From the NCBI GenBank assembly GCA_024036415.1, contig JAMWET010003404.1, positions 1 to 64,000 on the forward strand: DNA of 64,000 nucleotides, given 5' to 3'. The position numbers and the translations under genes were made by a program. Position 1 is the stretch's first letter, and each line of letters begins with the position of its first letter. The notes beneath the pieces are model-generated. The model was not told the DNA's origin and ran no database searches. It was given only the letters and a program-made list of their open reading frames with translations. Source of the stretch: Prochilodus magdalenae (Eukaryota > Chordata > Actinopteri > Characiformes > Prochilodontidae). Positions 14,966 to 27,148 of this stretch are shown piece by piece.

Positions 14966-15527
14966 ATCACACCAGAAACGGGCAGCTCGGCTCTATAGAA
15001 ACAGGTGTTTAGTCACGGTCAGTATTTGCTTGTACTGTATGTCATTCTGCTTATATTAGCTGGAAATTCAGGGTTATTTATTTCAGCGATGTTCAGCTCT
15101 AGATTTGTTTGAAGTAAATGCTTTACAGGCAATAGAAAAGTTATTTACACTGGTCAACATAGAAAATATCATGTACAAAAATACAAAAAAATGTACAATA
15201 TATACATGTATTATTATAATTGTTATTATTATTGAAAACTCTAAAATACAAGTCCTGCAGGTGTTTATAATGTTGGTGCACTGAAGTGAACAGTAAACAG
15301 TTATTTGTTGCATGTCTGATAGCCTATATAGACTGGCTGTAAATATAAAATGACACACTGACTGTCATTTCAATGCTATTATATCTCATTATATCCTTTT
15401 TTAAAGAAAATTAATTATGATGGTTATTGATGTATTTAGCTACGCGTTTTTCACACAGAACAATTCTAATGGTAAACGAAGACAAGTTACATTGTTTATT
15501 TAATAATTGTACAGTGCAATCAAAATT

Positions 15528-15632
15528 AAATAATAATAACAACAACAACAATAATAATAATGCAAATAGTCTAATAATAATGATAATATTAATAATAACA
15601 ACAACAATAATAATAGTAATAATAATAATAAA
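15528..15632 (+). repeat. AAT/AAC trinucleotide microsatellite
   Basis: About 105 bp of imperfect AAT and AAC triplets, interrupted near 15561-15571. The apparent poly-Asn open frame across it is an artefact of the repeat. Confidence 0.95.
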
Positions 15633-15916
15633 GGTCTTTGATTAGTATTTTTATTAAGTGTTTAAGTATTTTTATTAATTGTCCAGCGATGCTTAGAAGT
15701 CCTGTCCACTTTAACTGTCCCCTGAACGGCTTACAATCGTCCCGAATTAAAACTGAATAACGCTTCCGATGGTTTATGCGCTCTTTTTGGCGACCTGAAA
15801 CCACTTTTTGTGTCCTTTGAGTCAGCCCGCTGAAGAACAGGACCAGAATCTGGACCGGACTAAGAGAATCATTGTTTAGATTCGTCTTGACATATTGGCA
15901 GATTTATGTACTAAAC

Positions 15917-16006
15917 CCCCCACCGCCTCACCATCACCCCCCCACCCCAACTACCGCCACTATACACATACACCCACACCCACACCCACACACACACACA
16001 CACACT
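15917..16006 (+). repeat. C-rich tract followed by (CA)n microsatellite
   Basis: A C-rich pyrimidine-biased stretch (15917-15960) runs into ACCCAC units and then about 10 perfect CA repeats (to 16006). Simple sequence only. Confidence 0.93.
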
Positions 16007-16099
16007 CTTACACGCGCTGGTGCCTCGCGCAGGTCGCGCCTGTTGGACACGGCACGCGGATTTTCAGGCCAGTGAAAGTATTACTGCAGATTTAGACAT

Positions 16100-16300
16100 C
16101 TGTCAAATGCAGCCAATAGAAGGTACATTAGTAATATTGGAGCTGGGCAAAGATGGCGGCAGATCGGCCAGGATTAGCGCGAGATTCATAAGCTGATCAC
16201 TGCCGCAAAATCCTGCAGGACGGCACGGGGGCCACAGATGAAGGAGCTCTCCACATGCCTGCTGCTGTCTAACAGCCCAAGCCACAAAAAGTGGGCCTTA
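16100..16300. promoter_or_regulatory. GC-richer block with YY1 consensus
   Basis: The exact YY1 consensus AAGATGGCGGC lies at 16150-16160, in a locally GC-richer block. YY1 sites of this form sit near transcription starts of many vertebrate genes, but no coding exon follows, so this may be an enhancer, a non-coding RNA promoter or chance. Confidence 0.3.
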
Positions 16301-19300
16301 AAGCCTGGTGTTCACCTGCTACTGTCAAAGACTGCCCCCAGGCATCTTCTAAAGAAGCATACTTGTACTGCAGTTTGAACCATCTTCCTGATTAACAATG
16401 CATCTGTCTAAAGCCTTCACTTGGGTTACAGTCATTTAATATATGTAGAAATATATGGTGTCTGGCAGGCTTAGCTGAGCTATACCAGGACAAGGAAGTT
16501 TAGGTTGTTTGTGATGTCTGAAAATACAAACAAGTCACAAATCTACCAAAACATGTGATCTGGCAGACGTTAGAGCATCTCTAAGCCAAGCTTAGGGCAC
16601 CACAAAGGGGTGTCATTGGTGCAAATGACAGCGCTCCATCACTGAACCAAATATTGGTGGCAGACAATAGAGTCTATAAGCAGGATAGAAAGCATCCAGC
16701 AAAGAGCCAAAGCTAATCTGATCTAAATATGGGCTGGGCTGGGTGTGCATGGGGAGGAGGGCATAATTATGTTGTTGTTATGCCATGTTTGGCTTTTGTT
16801 TCCCCCCAAAAAAACAAAAAATCATTTATTGTGGAAAAAAAGAAACGAATTTAAATATTTCCATTTGTGGGCTGTTATGTGGCCTGTTGTTTCATGAATG
16901 GCCATGTTTTCCTGCCAAACTTCAGTTCCAGTCATTGGGTGTGTGGTGATCAGGCCTTTATTTTTTTAGTCACAGAGTCCACTACTGAAGGTACAGTAGC
17001 TTTGGTAACGCCACTGAGGCAATGGTTTTGTTATTAACTGTCTTTCTTTTGACCAAGCGTCATTTCACATCTGGGTGATGGTCAGTTTGTCCATCAAGCC
17101 TGCTCAGGTCAGCTCATGTTCGCTGCTATAACCTGTAGCCACATAGGTTAACTGCTTTCTCTTTCTTTCAGTTCATTTCTGCCTCTTGTTCACCTTACTC
17201 ATTACCGTCATATCAGTTGTGCCATCCATCTCAGGATTCATCTCACATTACCCTTTTCTTAGAATATCATGGATATTAATAAAAACTGTACTACTCGTAG
17301 TTTATGATCATATATCATATATCATTCCTGGTTCTTTTTTGTTCTATTCCAACCTCAGTCAATGCTCAGACAAACTAAAGCTCATGTACCGTGAAAAAGT
17401 GTTTTGATATTAGATTTTTGATATATAGTGGCCAGCTTGTTCAAATGTGCCATATGTTTGCATTTTAGCCAGATCACAAGAATGAGCTGCCTGTAGATTT
17501 ACTGTACATTTTTAAGCCGATGAAGGATGCAACTGTCCTGGGCGCTTGGAAAGCCGCTTTATGTAACGTTATGGGCAAAACAAAAGACAAATAACGATGT
17601 TACAGCCCAGATCAAGTTAGGTTTATAAAGCCTACATTTGTTTTTTGTGCAATAAACAAATGAAGAGAGGATCTTTGGCCAGGTTATCTATCAAGAGGAT
17701 TACCCGTGCCTGATTTCTGGGAAATCCAGCTATGTGATTGTTACCTTGAGCCTAAGCCTGGATTGAGATGTTGCTCTCCGACAGGAAAAATGTACCAGGG
17801 AAGGAATCTCATCATTTCACCTGTCAAGCTTTAACTTTCTCTGTCAGGGCTATGCATTGCCAAGATTTCTATTGAATAAAGCCTATATAATTTTGTGCTC
17901 AAACTGAGACGGTGTATTCCTCCCTCATTTCCATACTTTTAACACATAGCATAAGCACCTCGTCTTAGCAAACCCGCTTTTATGCGGCGACTTAAGGCGC
18001 TTGCAGTGACAGTTCTCTCATTCCTTTAAGTCAATGTAATGAACAAAGGACCAAGCGAACGCCTGTGGTTTTGAATACTGAAATGCATCCCGTAGAAAGC
18101 CTGTGGGAAGATTCAGCTCTTCAGTGCTGCATACTGCGGAGAGCCATTATCATTGTTGCAATACAATGTAAGCAGCTGGCTTCCGTGAAGTTTTCCTGGG
18201 CATTTTTTGTTTTCATCTTTTTGTCATAAGACGTGTGACCTCTTAAAAGGTCGACTCGAGGGTCATAACAAATGGATATTTGTGTCGTATGGCATGATGC
18301 AATCGTTTTTAAATGTCTAGTGGGGTAAACAGAATTAAAAAAGCCTTTTTGGACGCAGTCCAAGGTTTTGAGAGAAAAGGCATAAAAACAATGATTAAGA
18401 CAAAGGTTGGCCGTTGTGGGGTCTCATAAACAAATTTATCAGTTGACCAAGATCTTCAAAATACTCTCAGATTAGATGAGGGCCCAATCAGAAATGACTA
18501 AAATGATGCCATGGCCATACTAAGATTGCTTGTAGTTTTGTAATAGACATCCACATAAACTCACTGTACACTGTAGTGGACTGCACTGTTGTTTGAAAGC
18601 CTGGCTTCGCCTGTCAAGTGCAACAATTCCTTATAGGGGTATTAACGCCTGTCTGGTGGATCAGCAGCTTACAAATGTATGCTTATCTTTTTTGAATGAA
18701 AAAAAAAAATCGAGGCATCCGCCAGACACCGAACAGCAGAAGGACGGTTCATGATGATGGATAGTTGCTTGGGCCAAATTTATCTAAGGAGACACAGCAT
18801 ATTTATGAAGACTTGACACCAAAGGCCTGGGGGTTGAATTTGTAAGTGTCAGGGAAGGCTAGTGTAAGTCTCAAGCTAACGAGTTGACGCAATTGTTATT
18901 CATACATGCTAATTGATTGCATTCAAGACTCAGCCTAAACAAACAGCTCAGACCTCATAACTTACTGTTTACTAAACACAGAGGTTAGGTCACAACAGTG
19001 AACTTCTCGACTGCTCCATGACTTATAATTAAGCTTATTGTTATGACACCCTGAAATGATATAATAGTCTGGACAATATCATAGAAACAAGGAACGACCT
19101 TCCATTTGTTGTACATTATATTTACCATTAAACTATGCAGACCCTAAGCTAAGAGTTAAACTAATGTATTCAGGTTAATCTGATAAAATGATCTTTCACT
19201 GGATCCTGGAAATATGAATGTAGAATACTTCTGACACTCTGTGTCAAAAACGATGAATTATTATTTAGACCCATCATAGATCTATTATAAAACAGTGTAA

Positions 19301-20342
19301 ATCAAATGAACTACATATATGAAATTATCATTATGTAATATTAATATATTTTACAGTATTTTATGATACATGAAAAAATTGACAGCATATTCTAAGCAGT
19401 ATAACCTTTTGTCTTTTCATAAACCTACTTAAAACGGCATAGTTACAACATAAAATGGATGTTTTTAATGAAGTGAATAAACACAAGGGACAGTATAAGC
19501 AGTCTATTGTTTATTTACACAGTGGCTGCTTTCTTGGTCATTATGCATGTGCATGCAAATAAGTGTTATGAATGTGAAATGTCAAATGGGGCTTAGAATG
19601 GATGCTTTTTGTTGACCCATATTACATACAATTGAGCACTTTTAATGTATAGCTGTATCTTTTTTCATGCCTTCAAAAATATATTTGTGATTTTTACAAA
19701 TTAATCTGGCTAAACGTTTGTCTTCTTGTCATTGTATGGATTTCACATAATTACACCTAGTTTTGCCATTGTATTACCAATTAACTTCTTTTATAAAAGC
19801 ATTAATATAGCACAAGAATGTAACGTTATGTACAGGAAAAAATATATTAGGGCTTTTTTCCAAACACAGGTAGTTCTTTCATATAAAACTTTAAACTAAA
19901 AACATACAGTACAGTACATTGCAAGTAAACCAAAACTAAACGGATATGCTGTATGCATGCTGCTTGTATTCTTATAGCTGTGTCAAAAACATGAGTGCAT
20001 TAGGAACAGCTGGATGTGAGACGTAAACTGATAAACTGATGAAAAAATTTATTACAGAAGTGTGGACCTCTCTTTTTGACCTGACCTTATTTTTTCCAAC
20101 AATGAAGATATTAATATAGGCACATATTCACAGACCATATTCTGTATCAGCCTTAGGAGCATGTTTATTTATTTTATTAAAATTACATAACTGTAATACA
20201 TGTTACCACATACACCACACAGATTTCAAAATTAGAGTAAGTTCCCCTTAAAAGTCATTAGAAACCTCAATTAGTTTAGTCCAAACTTGGTTGTTTTGAG
20301 AAATGTTCCAAATTATTTGGATTATAATTGAGTAGACTGAGT
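16301..20342. other. Intergenic DNA, no gene seen
   Basis: Only short, unrecognised frames. The section around 17900-18080 is locally GC-richer and could be a conserved non-coding element, which cannot be judged without alignment. No repeat family was recognised. Confidence 0.55.
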
Positions 20343-20711
20343 TTATCTGAGTTTGCTCAAGACCACACCTGACATACACACTTCAGGTTTCTCACCAAGT
20401 GTTTTTTCTAACTCATGTACAGCTTGATAAAAAACAGACATCCTCCTCTCAGGGATAAAAAGGGGCCATTCTTCAAACTCGGCATCCAACCTCATGCTAG
20501 AAAAACTTGAAGCGATCACTTTAAGGTGCTGAAATGACATGCTGACAAATGCTTTGTTTAGACTAATAGTTAAGACCGAGGCCGTAAGAGGTGCTGAGTA
20601 CGAAAACCTAAGCATGGAGGAGATGAATTTACAAATGGACTGTGCGCCAATGACAGATTTTAAGTTTAAGGGGCCATATATAAATGAGATTGTCTCCATA
20701 GAAACCACCAT
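20343..20711 (-). CDS. Unrecognised 122-codon open reading frame
   Basis: The minus strand is open for 122 codons from ATG, with an in-frame stop two codons upstream. The predicted product is not one I recognise. It has a Ser- and hydrophobic-rich first half and a charged C-terminal part (LDAEFEEWPLFIPERRMSVF, then HELEKTLGEKPEV). No splice-linked neighbour, promoter or family motif could be tied to it. In 64 kb of AT-rich DNA one or two frames of this length are expected by chance, so it is more likely fortuitous or an old pseudogene than a gene. Confidence 0.12.
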   Translation of the reverse strand: MVVSMETISFIYGPLNLKSVIGAQSICKFISSMLRFSYSAPLTASVLTISLNKAFVSMSFQHLKVIASSFSSMRLDAEFEEWPLFIPERRMSVFYQAVHELEKTLGEKPEVCMSGVVLSKLR

Positions 20712-21941
20712 AAATTAAACACCCCAAAAAGGATGGAAAATGACTAAGTCCATTTTTCCCTCCATTGTGAGGACAGTCAAATCAGGGATGGGCCAGGCAG
20801 GAAGTAAGTTCTTGGGAAACTTCTGACATTTTCTTGTTCAGTCATTTATTATAAAGATGTCAGAGGACTGAAAAAAGGCTTTGCTTTAGAATTTGGACAG
20901 TGCAGAGGTGGCACAATCTTTGTTTCAGCACTGTTAAGAAAGGAATAAAAAGAGCAAGAAACCTGCTGCTTAAATACTGATATTCTTATTTATTTTATTA
21001 CTGCTTTATATTTTTATAATAGATATTAGAGAGTGTATTTAACCTTAACCACGTCTTTTATAGCATATAACTCACTATTATATAATAATACCAGATCTTT
21101 GGGTGAAATTAGGTGCACATTCTCCTGGGCATTGTACAAGCTTCCACAGGTTTCAGATTTGATATTTTTCGTGTGCAGGTTTCATCATGACCATGAGCTG
21201 TATAAGGCAGTCTGCTTGCCTCCTGGCTCAGTAGCAGTGTCCTTGCCATTGTTACTATAGATCATCAGAGATATAAAAGACCTCATGACCGCAGTCACCA
21301 CTAACAAAAGCTGGAGCTAAGAGTTTTACAGAACAAGCTGTAAAACTCCTTTCTGTAAGTGTGTGGTAAAGTTATGCAAGAGAAAGACATCTGAACGGTG
21401 ACACAGATGGCAACAACAGACGATGCACATTCATTCACAAAATGTGAAAGGGGTCCTCTCACCACATGTAAATGCGCTGCTTTTAATAACTCTGTTTATG
21501 TACCTCAAACAAATTAACACAAAGGTCCAGGGAGGCAGGTATCTCTACTATATGATACTGTTCATGTTCTAAAAGGACAAACGCCTCCTCCAATGCACAG
21601 ACAGGCTCTACTGGACGCACAGCATGGTTGAGCACCTTAACATACTCAGAGAAGAAGGCTAAGTGCCCAGCTTCTTCCACATGACCAAGTTGCCGCTCGA
21701 TTGGCTGGTATGTTGCCTAGCGTCGGGGGAAAAGAGGACTCTGCTATCCTTTTCCACCATCAAGAACGTGGCCAGTTGTGTTCTCGAGGACCTCCGCCCA
21801 CTGAGAGCATATACTGGAACAGGTAGGGCAAGCATCGCTTTTAAAGGATGACCCCCTCATTGCTACCACAGGGTACTTGAATCCTGAGGGAGGTGGTAGG
21901 AGCGAGGGACAAACAATATATTTCACAATATTTTATGTACA
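20712..21941. other. Intergenic DNA with a weak minus-strand frame
   Basis: A 65-codon minus-strand frame at 21483-21680 has a protein-like composition (motif FSEYVKVLNHAV) faintly reminiscent of decayed hAT transposases, but I cannot support that assignment. Nothing else was recognised. Confidence 0.35.
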
Positions 21942-22036
21942 TTATAATCACAACTGCTTAGCAATAATATGTCTCCTCAACCCGAAACGCACAAAAACGA
22001 GGCGCAATGATGTTTACAGTAGGATTTGTGCTGCCA
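21942..22036 (+). repeat. Left arm of a near-identical inverted pair
   Basis: This 95-bp segment is the reverse complement of 25709-25800, with only 3 base differences and one 3-bp gap. It contains several CpGs (CCGAAACGC, ACGAGGCGC). No coding or RNA-gene features were recognised. The arms could be ends of a 3.86-kb element, two copies of a short dispersed repeat, or a recent inverted duplication. Confidence 0.9.
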
Positions 22037-25000
22037 AAGCTGGCAGGCCTGTGTTTTTTTTAAATAAGTGGGCTAAGAGGCGCCCTGCCATGCAGAGACT
22101 CTTCTTTGTTCAGTAGATTTCTGTTGTCTGGGCTGAGGAGCTGAACAGAGGCACTGGTTTGCCTTAAGCCTCAACCTCCTGATGTGTCTGATATACTGTA
22201 AACTGCTATCCAGTCACCAGGATTCCAGGCAGCTAGCTTCAGTGCTGGCAAGACATTAACTTACACCTTTAGTTAATAGATTTTTATAAATAACACAAAC
22301 ATTTGAAATCATAAAGCGACTGTGATCAGATTTCACCTGCCAATGCTCCATGGTACTGTCAAATTCTTCATTTGAATTCTGTCATTTTAAGATGGTAAAG
22401 TAAAGGGTTACAATTTGTCCAATACTAATGACTTCTTAGTGAACTTAATATTATAATAATGGTGCTAGAATAGAATTAGCATGTTAAATTATTATGTCCT
22501 TATTTATTTGTGACAGCTTCATTGCAACGGCAGGTAACATCACAGTATGCCGTAGAAGCCAAATCTGTTTTGCCAGCCAATGACAACTTTGCAGAATGAC
22601 CTCTGATCTCTGCACAGGTCCTTGTTTCTAAATTTACAACTAAAAATCACACATAACTGACTTGAGGCAAATAAAATCATGCTTTTAAATGGCTTGGACA
22701 AAAAGGCATACACCAGTATTTGTGTCCACGAAAAAATGTTTCCCTTAATTCAAAATCCATTAGCAACCCTGTGGCCCACTACATAATGAATACGCACATT
22801 CACTTTTGCCAGGATCGGATGAAAACACCACTTCAGATCTCTCGGGACTGGAGTAGCCATTTCCAGCCTCCGTCAAAAGCAGAGCTCTGTGCATTTGAAA
22901 TTATTCTTTAATTAAGAGATATTATATTCACCTCACATTCAGATATTTCCATGAGCACCATTGTGGATAGGGTTTGGGCCACACTATGAGATGTCTACCC
23001 TCGGATGAGTACATTGCAAACTCGGCTAATGGAGGCAGGAAAAGTAAGCACTGTTGGCAGCTTCTGGAACCTAAATGCAAGCCATACATGAAAAGGTTAG
23101 TCTTTTAAGGCAACCCTTATTTTTGCTCATATGAATATATATCAGATATAGCTTAATCATTTGAATACCATATTATTAATTTTTATATACCAGCAAGCCC
23201 CCTGCGTTTGCATCCCAGAAAGGAATTAATCATGGACTCATGCTCCTTCACTTCAGTTTTAAAGTAAGGTACCATTCCCCAATGATTCTAATGGAACAAG
23301 TGTCTTTGCCGCCGTGGCACCTGGAGACTGTGTGTCTGATGTTTGTGACATGCTGTTGCCCATGGCTGCCTTCCAGCTGTGCTTCTTCAGGGATTGCTGT
23401 GTGTAGAACAGGAGCTGGAACAACTGGCTCTGCAGCTTCAACCCGTGCTGCCTAAAACTTTAATGGTGACATGAGGAGCGAGGCAGTCCAGATGTGAACA
23501 GGGAATACCTACGTGATATGGACAGTAATCCTAACTCCTGTGTGTGTTGTAAGGAACACAGGAGAAACATTGGAGGAGGTGGAAGAGGGGGATGTTTCAC
23601 TGGGGCTAATGAGCAGTGGAGCTAATTTCTGGGACTTGTCCCATTATTGTTTTGCCACATGACAAGTTTCGTACCGTCTGCTCCCCCTCCCCTGTTAATA
23701 ACAGCGCCCAGACAGCTGAGTGCACACTCAATTATTTAGGATGGAGGGCTGAGGTTAGCTGCAGGTTGTGCTGGAGTACTGGAATACAAGACTATGCCTT
23801 TGGAAATATCAGTCTGAATTAGACAGGCTTATTAATCTACAATTTTTACAGCAGTGCTATATTTGTTGTTGTTGTTGTGTGAAATTTGCTTTCAGTATCA
23901 CAAAGGCACATAAGAGTAAAATTTGATTAGTACACACAAGTAGTGTGCTGACCAATGTTAAACTTCTTATAAATCTGATTTCTCATCCTTCCCAGAGTAT
24001 GTAAGAAGAATCTTATTACTGTACACACGAAAAACATACCTATATGAATATCATAGTGCATCCAAGAAAAACAAGTCATAATTCTCTGAACCAGTAAATC
24101 AAATTTGGCTAAAGTTGACATACCTCCAACTATTTGATAAGACTAGTTTTATAGACATATTTAACAGTCACAGGAAGATTTATGACTTCTATTGGTCCGT
24201 CATTGTGAAGCTTTGACAGCTGGCATTTCCAAATTGTGTAAAACATAAATAAATAAACAAGTTACAAATGCTAAAAAAAAAAGATACATATGGTTTGTGA
24301 CAATTTATATATTATGGCAGCAGAAAATGCAGTATATAACATGCTGCAATTACATTTACATTTAGTTCAATCCTTTGTTGTGGATTTTGTTCTAAGTGGT
24401 TTTGCTGGCATGAGAAAATGCTTTAATGAAAGGATAACATGTCACTTCTGATAATAAGATCAGGCAGCAATTTGCTCCTTCACAAATATTTTTACATTAA
24501 TATTTAAAGAAAATTTTAAGCACTGATTACCAATAACAATCTAACAGATATTGTACCATCAGGGTTTCGAATGGTCTTACCTTATTTACTGTTTCTCTTT
24601 CAGGTCCTCTGCCAAGAGAATAATTGCTTCTGCTGCCAAGCTCTTTATTGTATTGCGTCTGGCCATCATGAATTGTGATCTGAAAATAGCCCAGTAAAAG
24701 CCAAGACCTTTGATGTGTTGTGCTAATTTGATTAACGTTTTACACCGTTATGTTTGCATACACTTTGCCATATCCATCTCATAAAAGCAAATACAAAACG
24801 TACCTTAACACAGTGGGGTTGGGGGGTGCTATATGTGTATGTGATGGACAAAACAAATTTGAATTGCAATATGGTCAGCAGGCTCAGATTCTTATTTGTG
24901 TAAGCCATAACAAAGCAGCAAATTTAGGTGCCATAAAAAATAAACGTCCTTTTTTTTCCCTTTGTGATTTCACAAGGAAAACATTCTACTGGGAAAAGTA

Positions 25001-25340
25001 CACATCCTTCTGTAATATAGAGAAAATAAATCCATCTTACACTTACCTATTAAATTATAAAAAAATTAAAACTGTAAAAAGTAAAACGTGTTGTATTGAT
25101 TGCTTCATCTAAACGCTGTTGCTTTTGCTAAAATCCTTGACAGATCACGTTAATAGAAAGAGTGAAAATGATACACATTGATGTACATAACCTGGGACTT
25201 TTTAAAAAATTCAGGATTACTTACTCAATATCTGCTTCCATCAAACTGAAGACAGCAGCTGTAAAACTTTCCACATGAATGGACCAACAGAAAAGCAAAA
25301 ATCTTTTTGTAACTTACAATAAAAATGACATGTCCCTGTA

Positions 25341-25343
<3 letters not shown>
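22037..25343. other. DNA between the arms of the inverted pair, no gene seen
   Basis: Reading frames are short or unrecognised, including a 120-codon plus-strand frame at 24750-25112 that looks fortuitous. No transposase, integrase or helicase motif was seen, so if the flanking inverted arms bound an element it is non-autonomous. Confidence 0.5.
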
Positions 25344-25389
<46 letters not shown>

Positions 25390-25489
25390 ATAAATATATA
25401 TATAAAAATATATATTTCAAATAATTAAAAAAAAAAAAAAAAAAAACAAAAAAAAAAAAAAAAAAATAATATAATATAAAAAATAACTC

Positions 25490-25556
<67 letters not shown>
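25344..25556. repeat. Compound microsatellite: (CT)n, poly(A), (TA)n
   Basis: Perfect CT dinucleotides at 25344-25386, an A tract at 25427-25466 with a single interruption, and a TA repeat at 25491-25556 are packed within 215 bp. It ends about 150 bp left of the right inverted arm. Confidence 0.97.
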
Positions 25557-25560
<4 letters not shown>

Positions 25561-25708
25561 TCAGGACTGCTGTATCATCTTACAACAAGCCAAAAAAAGT
25601 AATTTTCTCTAATTAGCTACCTGCTACCAGGATTTCATAAACCAACGACACATTTACAAATTCAACACATACCATCGACAACAGTAAGCGACTTAACATG
25701 TCTTAACA

Positions 25709-25800
25709 TGGCAGCCCAAATCCTACTGTAAACATCATTGCGCCTCGTATTTGTGCGTTTCGGGTTTAGGAGACATATTGCTAAGCAGTTGTGATTATAA
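25709..25800 (-). repeat. Right arm of a near-identical inverted pair
   Basis: It is an inverted copy of 21942-22036: 89 of 92 aligned bases are identical and 3 bases are absent here. Similarity ends sharply on both sides (at the TTATAA end and just past the TGGCAG end). Confidence 0.9.
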
Positions 25801-26962
25801 CAACTTCACATATAATTCCTAACTATTTTTTTTATCACACTTTCCTAAGTGCATTAAATACAACTCTGTCCATGAGATTCTTGGTCATTTCCATAATTTA
25901 TCCAAAACAAATAAAAATCCAATAAATGAAATTCTACCTTGCATATGTTACAGGTACTTATCCTTGCCTGCTTGCACTTTCCTCCATTAAATGCAATTTT
26001 GCAGAGAAAAAGCCGTCAAGTGCAAGCGTTGCCTAAAAGGCAGAGAAAGGTCAGGGTCAGTGCCCAGCGTGGCTGTTACCCAATCAATTTTTAAACACAT
26101 TGCTCCGACTATTCTGTCAACAATGATTCAAAGCAAACCACAACAACTGTCGCATTTGCTCTCTGCAACATCTCTGACCCCAGAAAATTAAAAAACACTC
26201 CCCTCTAAATACATGGCTAAAGAGAGGCCTTGATGATAAAACGTCAATCACCACCTTCTTCTGCACATAATGAGAGAATTTTAGATGTTCCAGTGTTGAT
26301 AATGATGACATAATTGAAATACATACTCAGTCAGACTTTTATATCACAGGTTTAAAGATCACAGTCAGGAAACAAAATCCCTTTTAATTTGATTCATAAC
26401 ACCCTTTTCTTCACATAGAGAACTTTATCAGCTGTATACTCATAGGCATTCTGTTAAAATGAACAACAATTAAACCTACACCACCTCAAAGGCATTAACA
26501 CCGCCGGTTATGACATTAACGTCCTCATCCAGGGCTGTCTTTGGCATGGGAACGCAGGGATACAATATCACTTCATCTGTCTTCATGCCAAAACAATTCA
26601 CAAGTTGCCTGTGTCCCAGTTCCCATTACAAAGCCAGAGGCTAACATTAGCAACTAAGCTTCTCGCCCGCCATCTTTCTATTGGACGGAAAGATCTGTGT
26701 GCGTGCTTTCTATTCAAATCTCCCAGGATGTCATGGTCTGACTTGTATTGTAACAGGATGTGACACACAGTCTGTTTTAATCATCATTTGAGCTGCTCAG
26801 GCCGACCACGGCCTTGTATAAGGGCAGCTCGGCTGTCGCTCACCTCCTGCCAATGGAAATATGTGGAACCACCCCCCAAATAAATAAATAAATCAATAAA
26901 AAAGCAAAAAACATCATAAGCTCTATATTTAGACCAAAATGCATAAATAAAAACAGACAACA

Positions 26963-26965
<3 letters not shown>

Positions 26966-27008
<43 letters not shown>
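26966..27008 (+). repeat. (GA)n microsatellite
   Basis: About 20 near-perfect GA dinucleotides. Confidence 0.97.
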
Positions 27009-27010
<2 letters not shown>

Positions 27011-27092
27011 CCAAATCCAACCTGACCAAAAAAAATGCAGCGAGTGATATCTTACTGCTAAATTCAGATTAAATCAGCAGAACAAGGACTAA

Positions 27093-27108
27093 AGTGTGTG
27101 TGTGTGAA

Positions 27109-27147
<39 letters not shown>

Positions 27148-27148
27148 G
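27093..27148 (+). repeat. (TG)n-(AG)n compound microsatellite
   Basis: TG repeats with one interruption run directly into about 11 AG repeats. Confidence 0.97.

Noticed and set aside
15427..15645. Poly-Asn protein frame (also at 60395-60646)
   Set aside because: The frames only translate AAT/AAC microsatellites.
24750..25112. 120-codon plus-strand frame
   Set aside because: The product is unrecognisable, Lys/Tyr/Ile-rich as expected of AT-rich random DNA, with no context supporting a gene.
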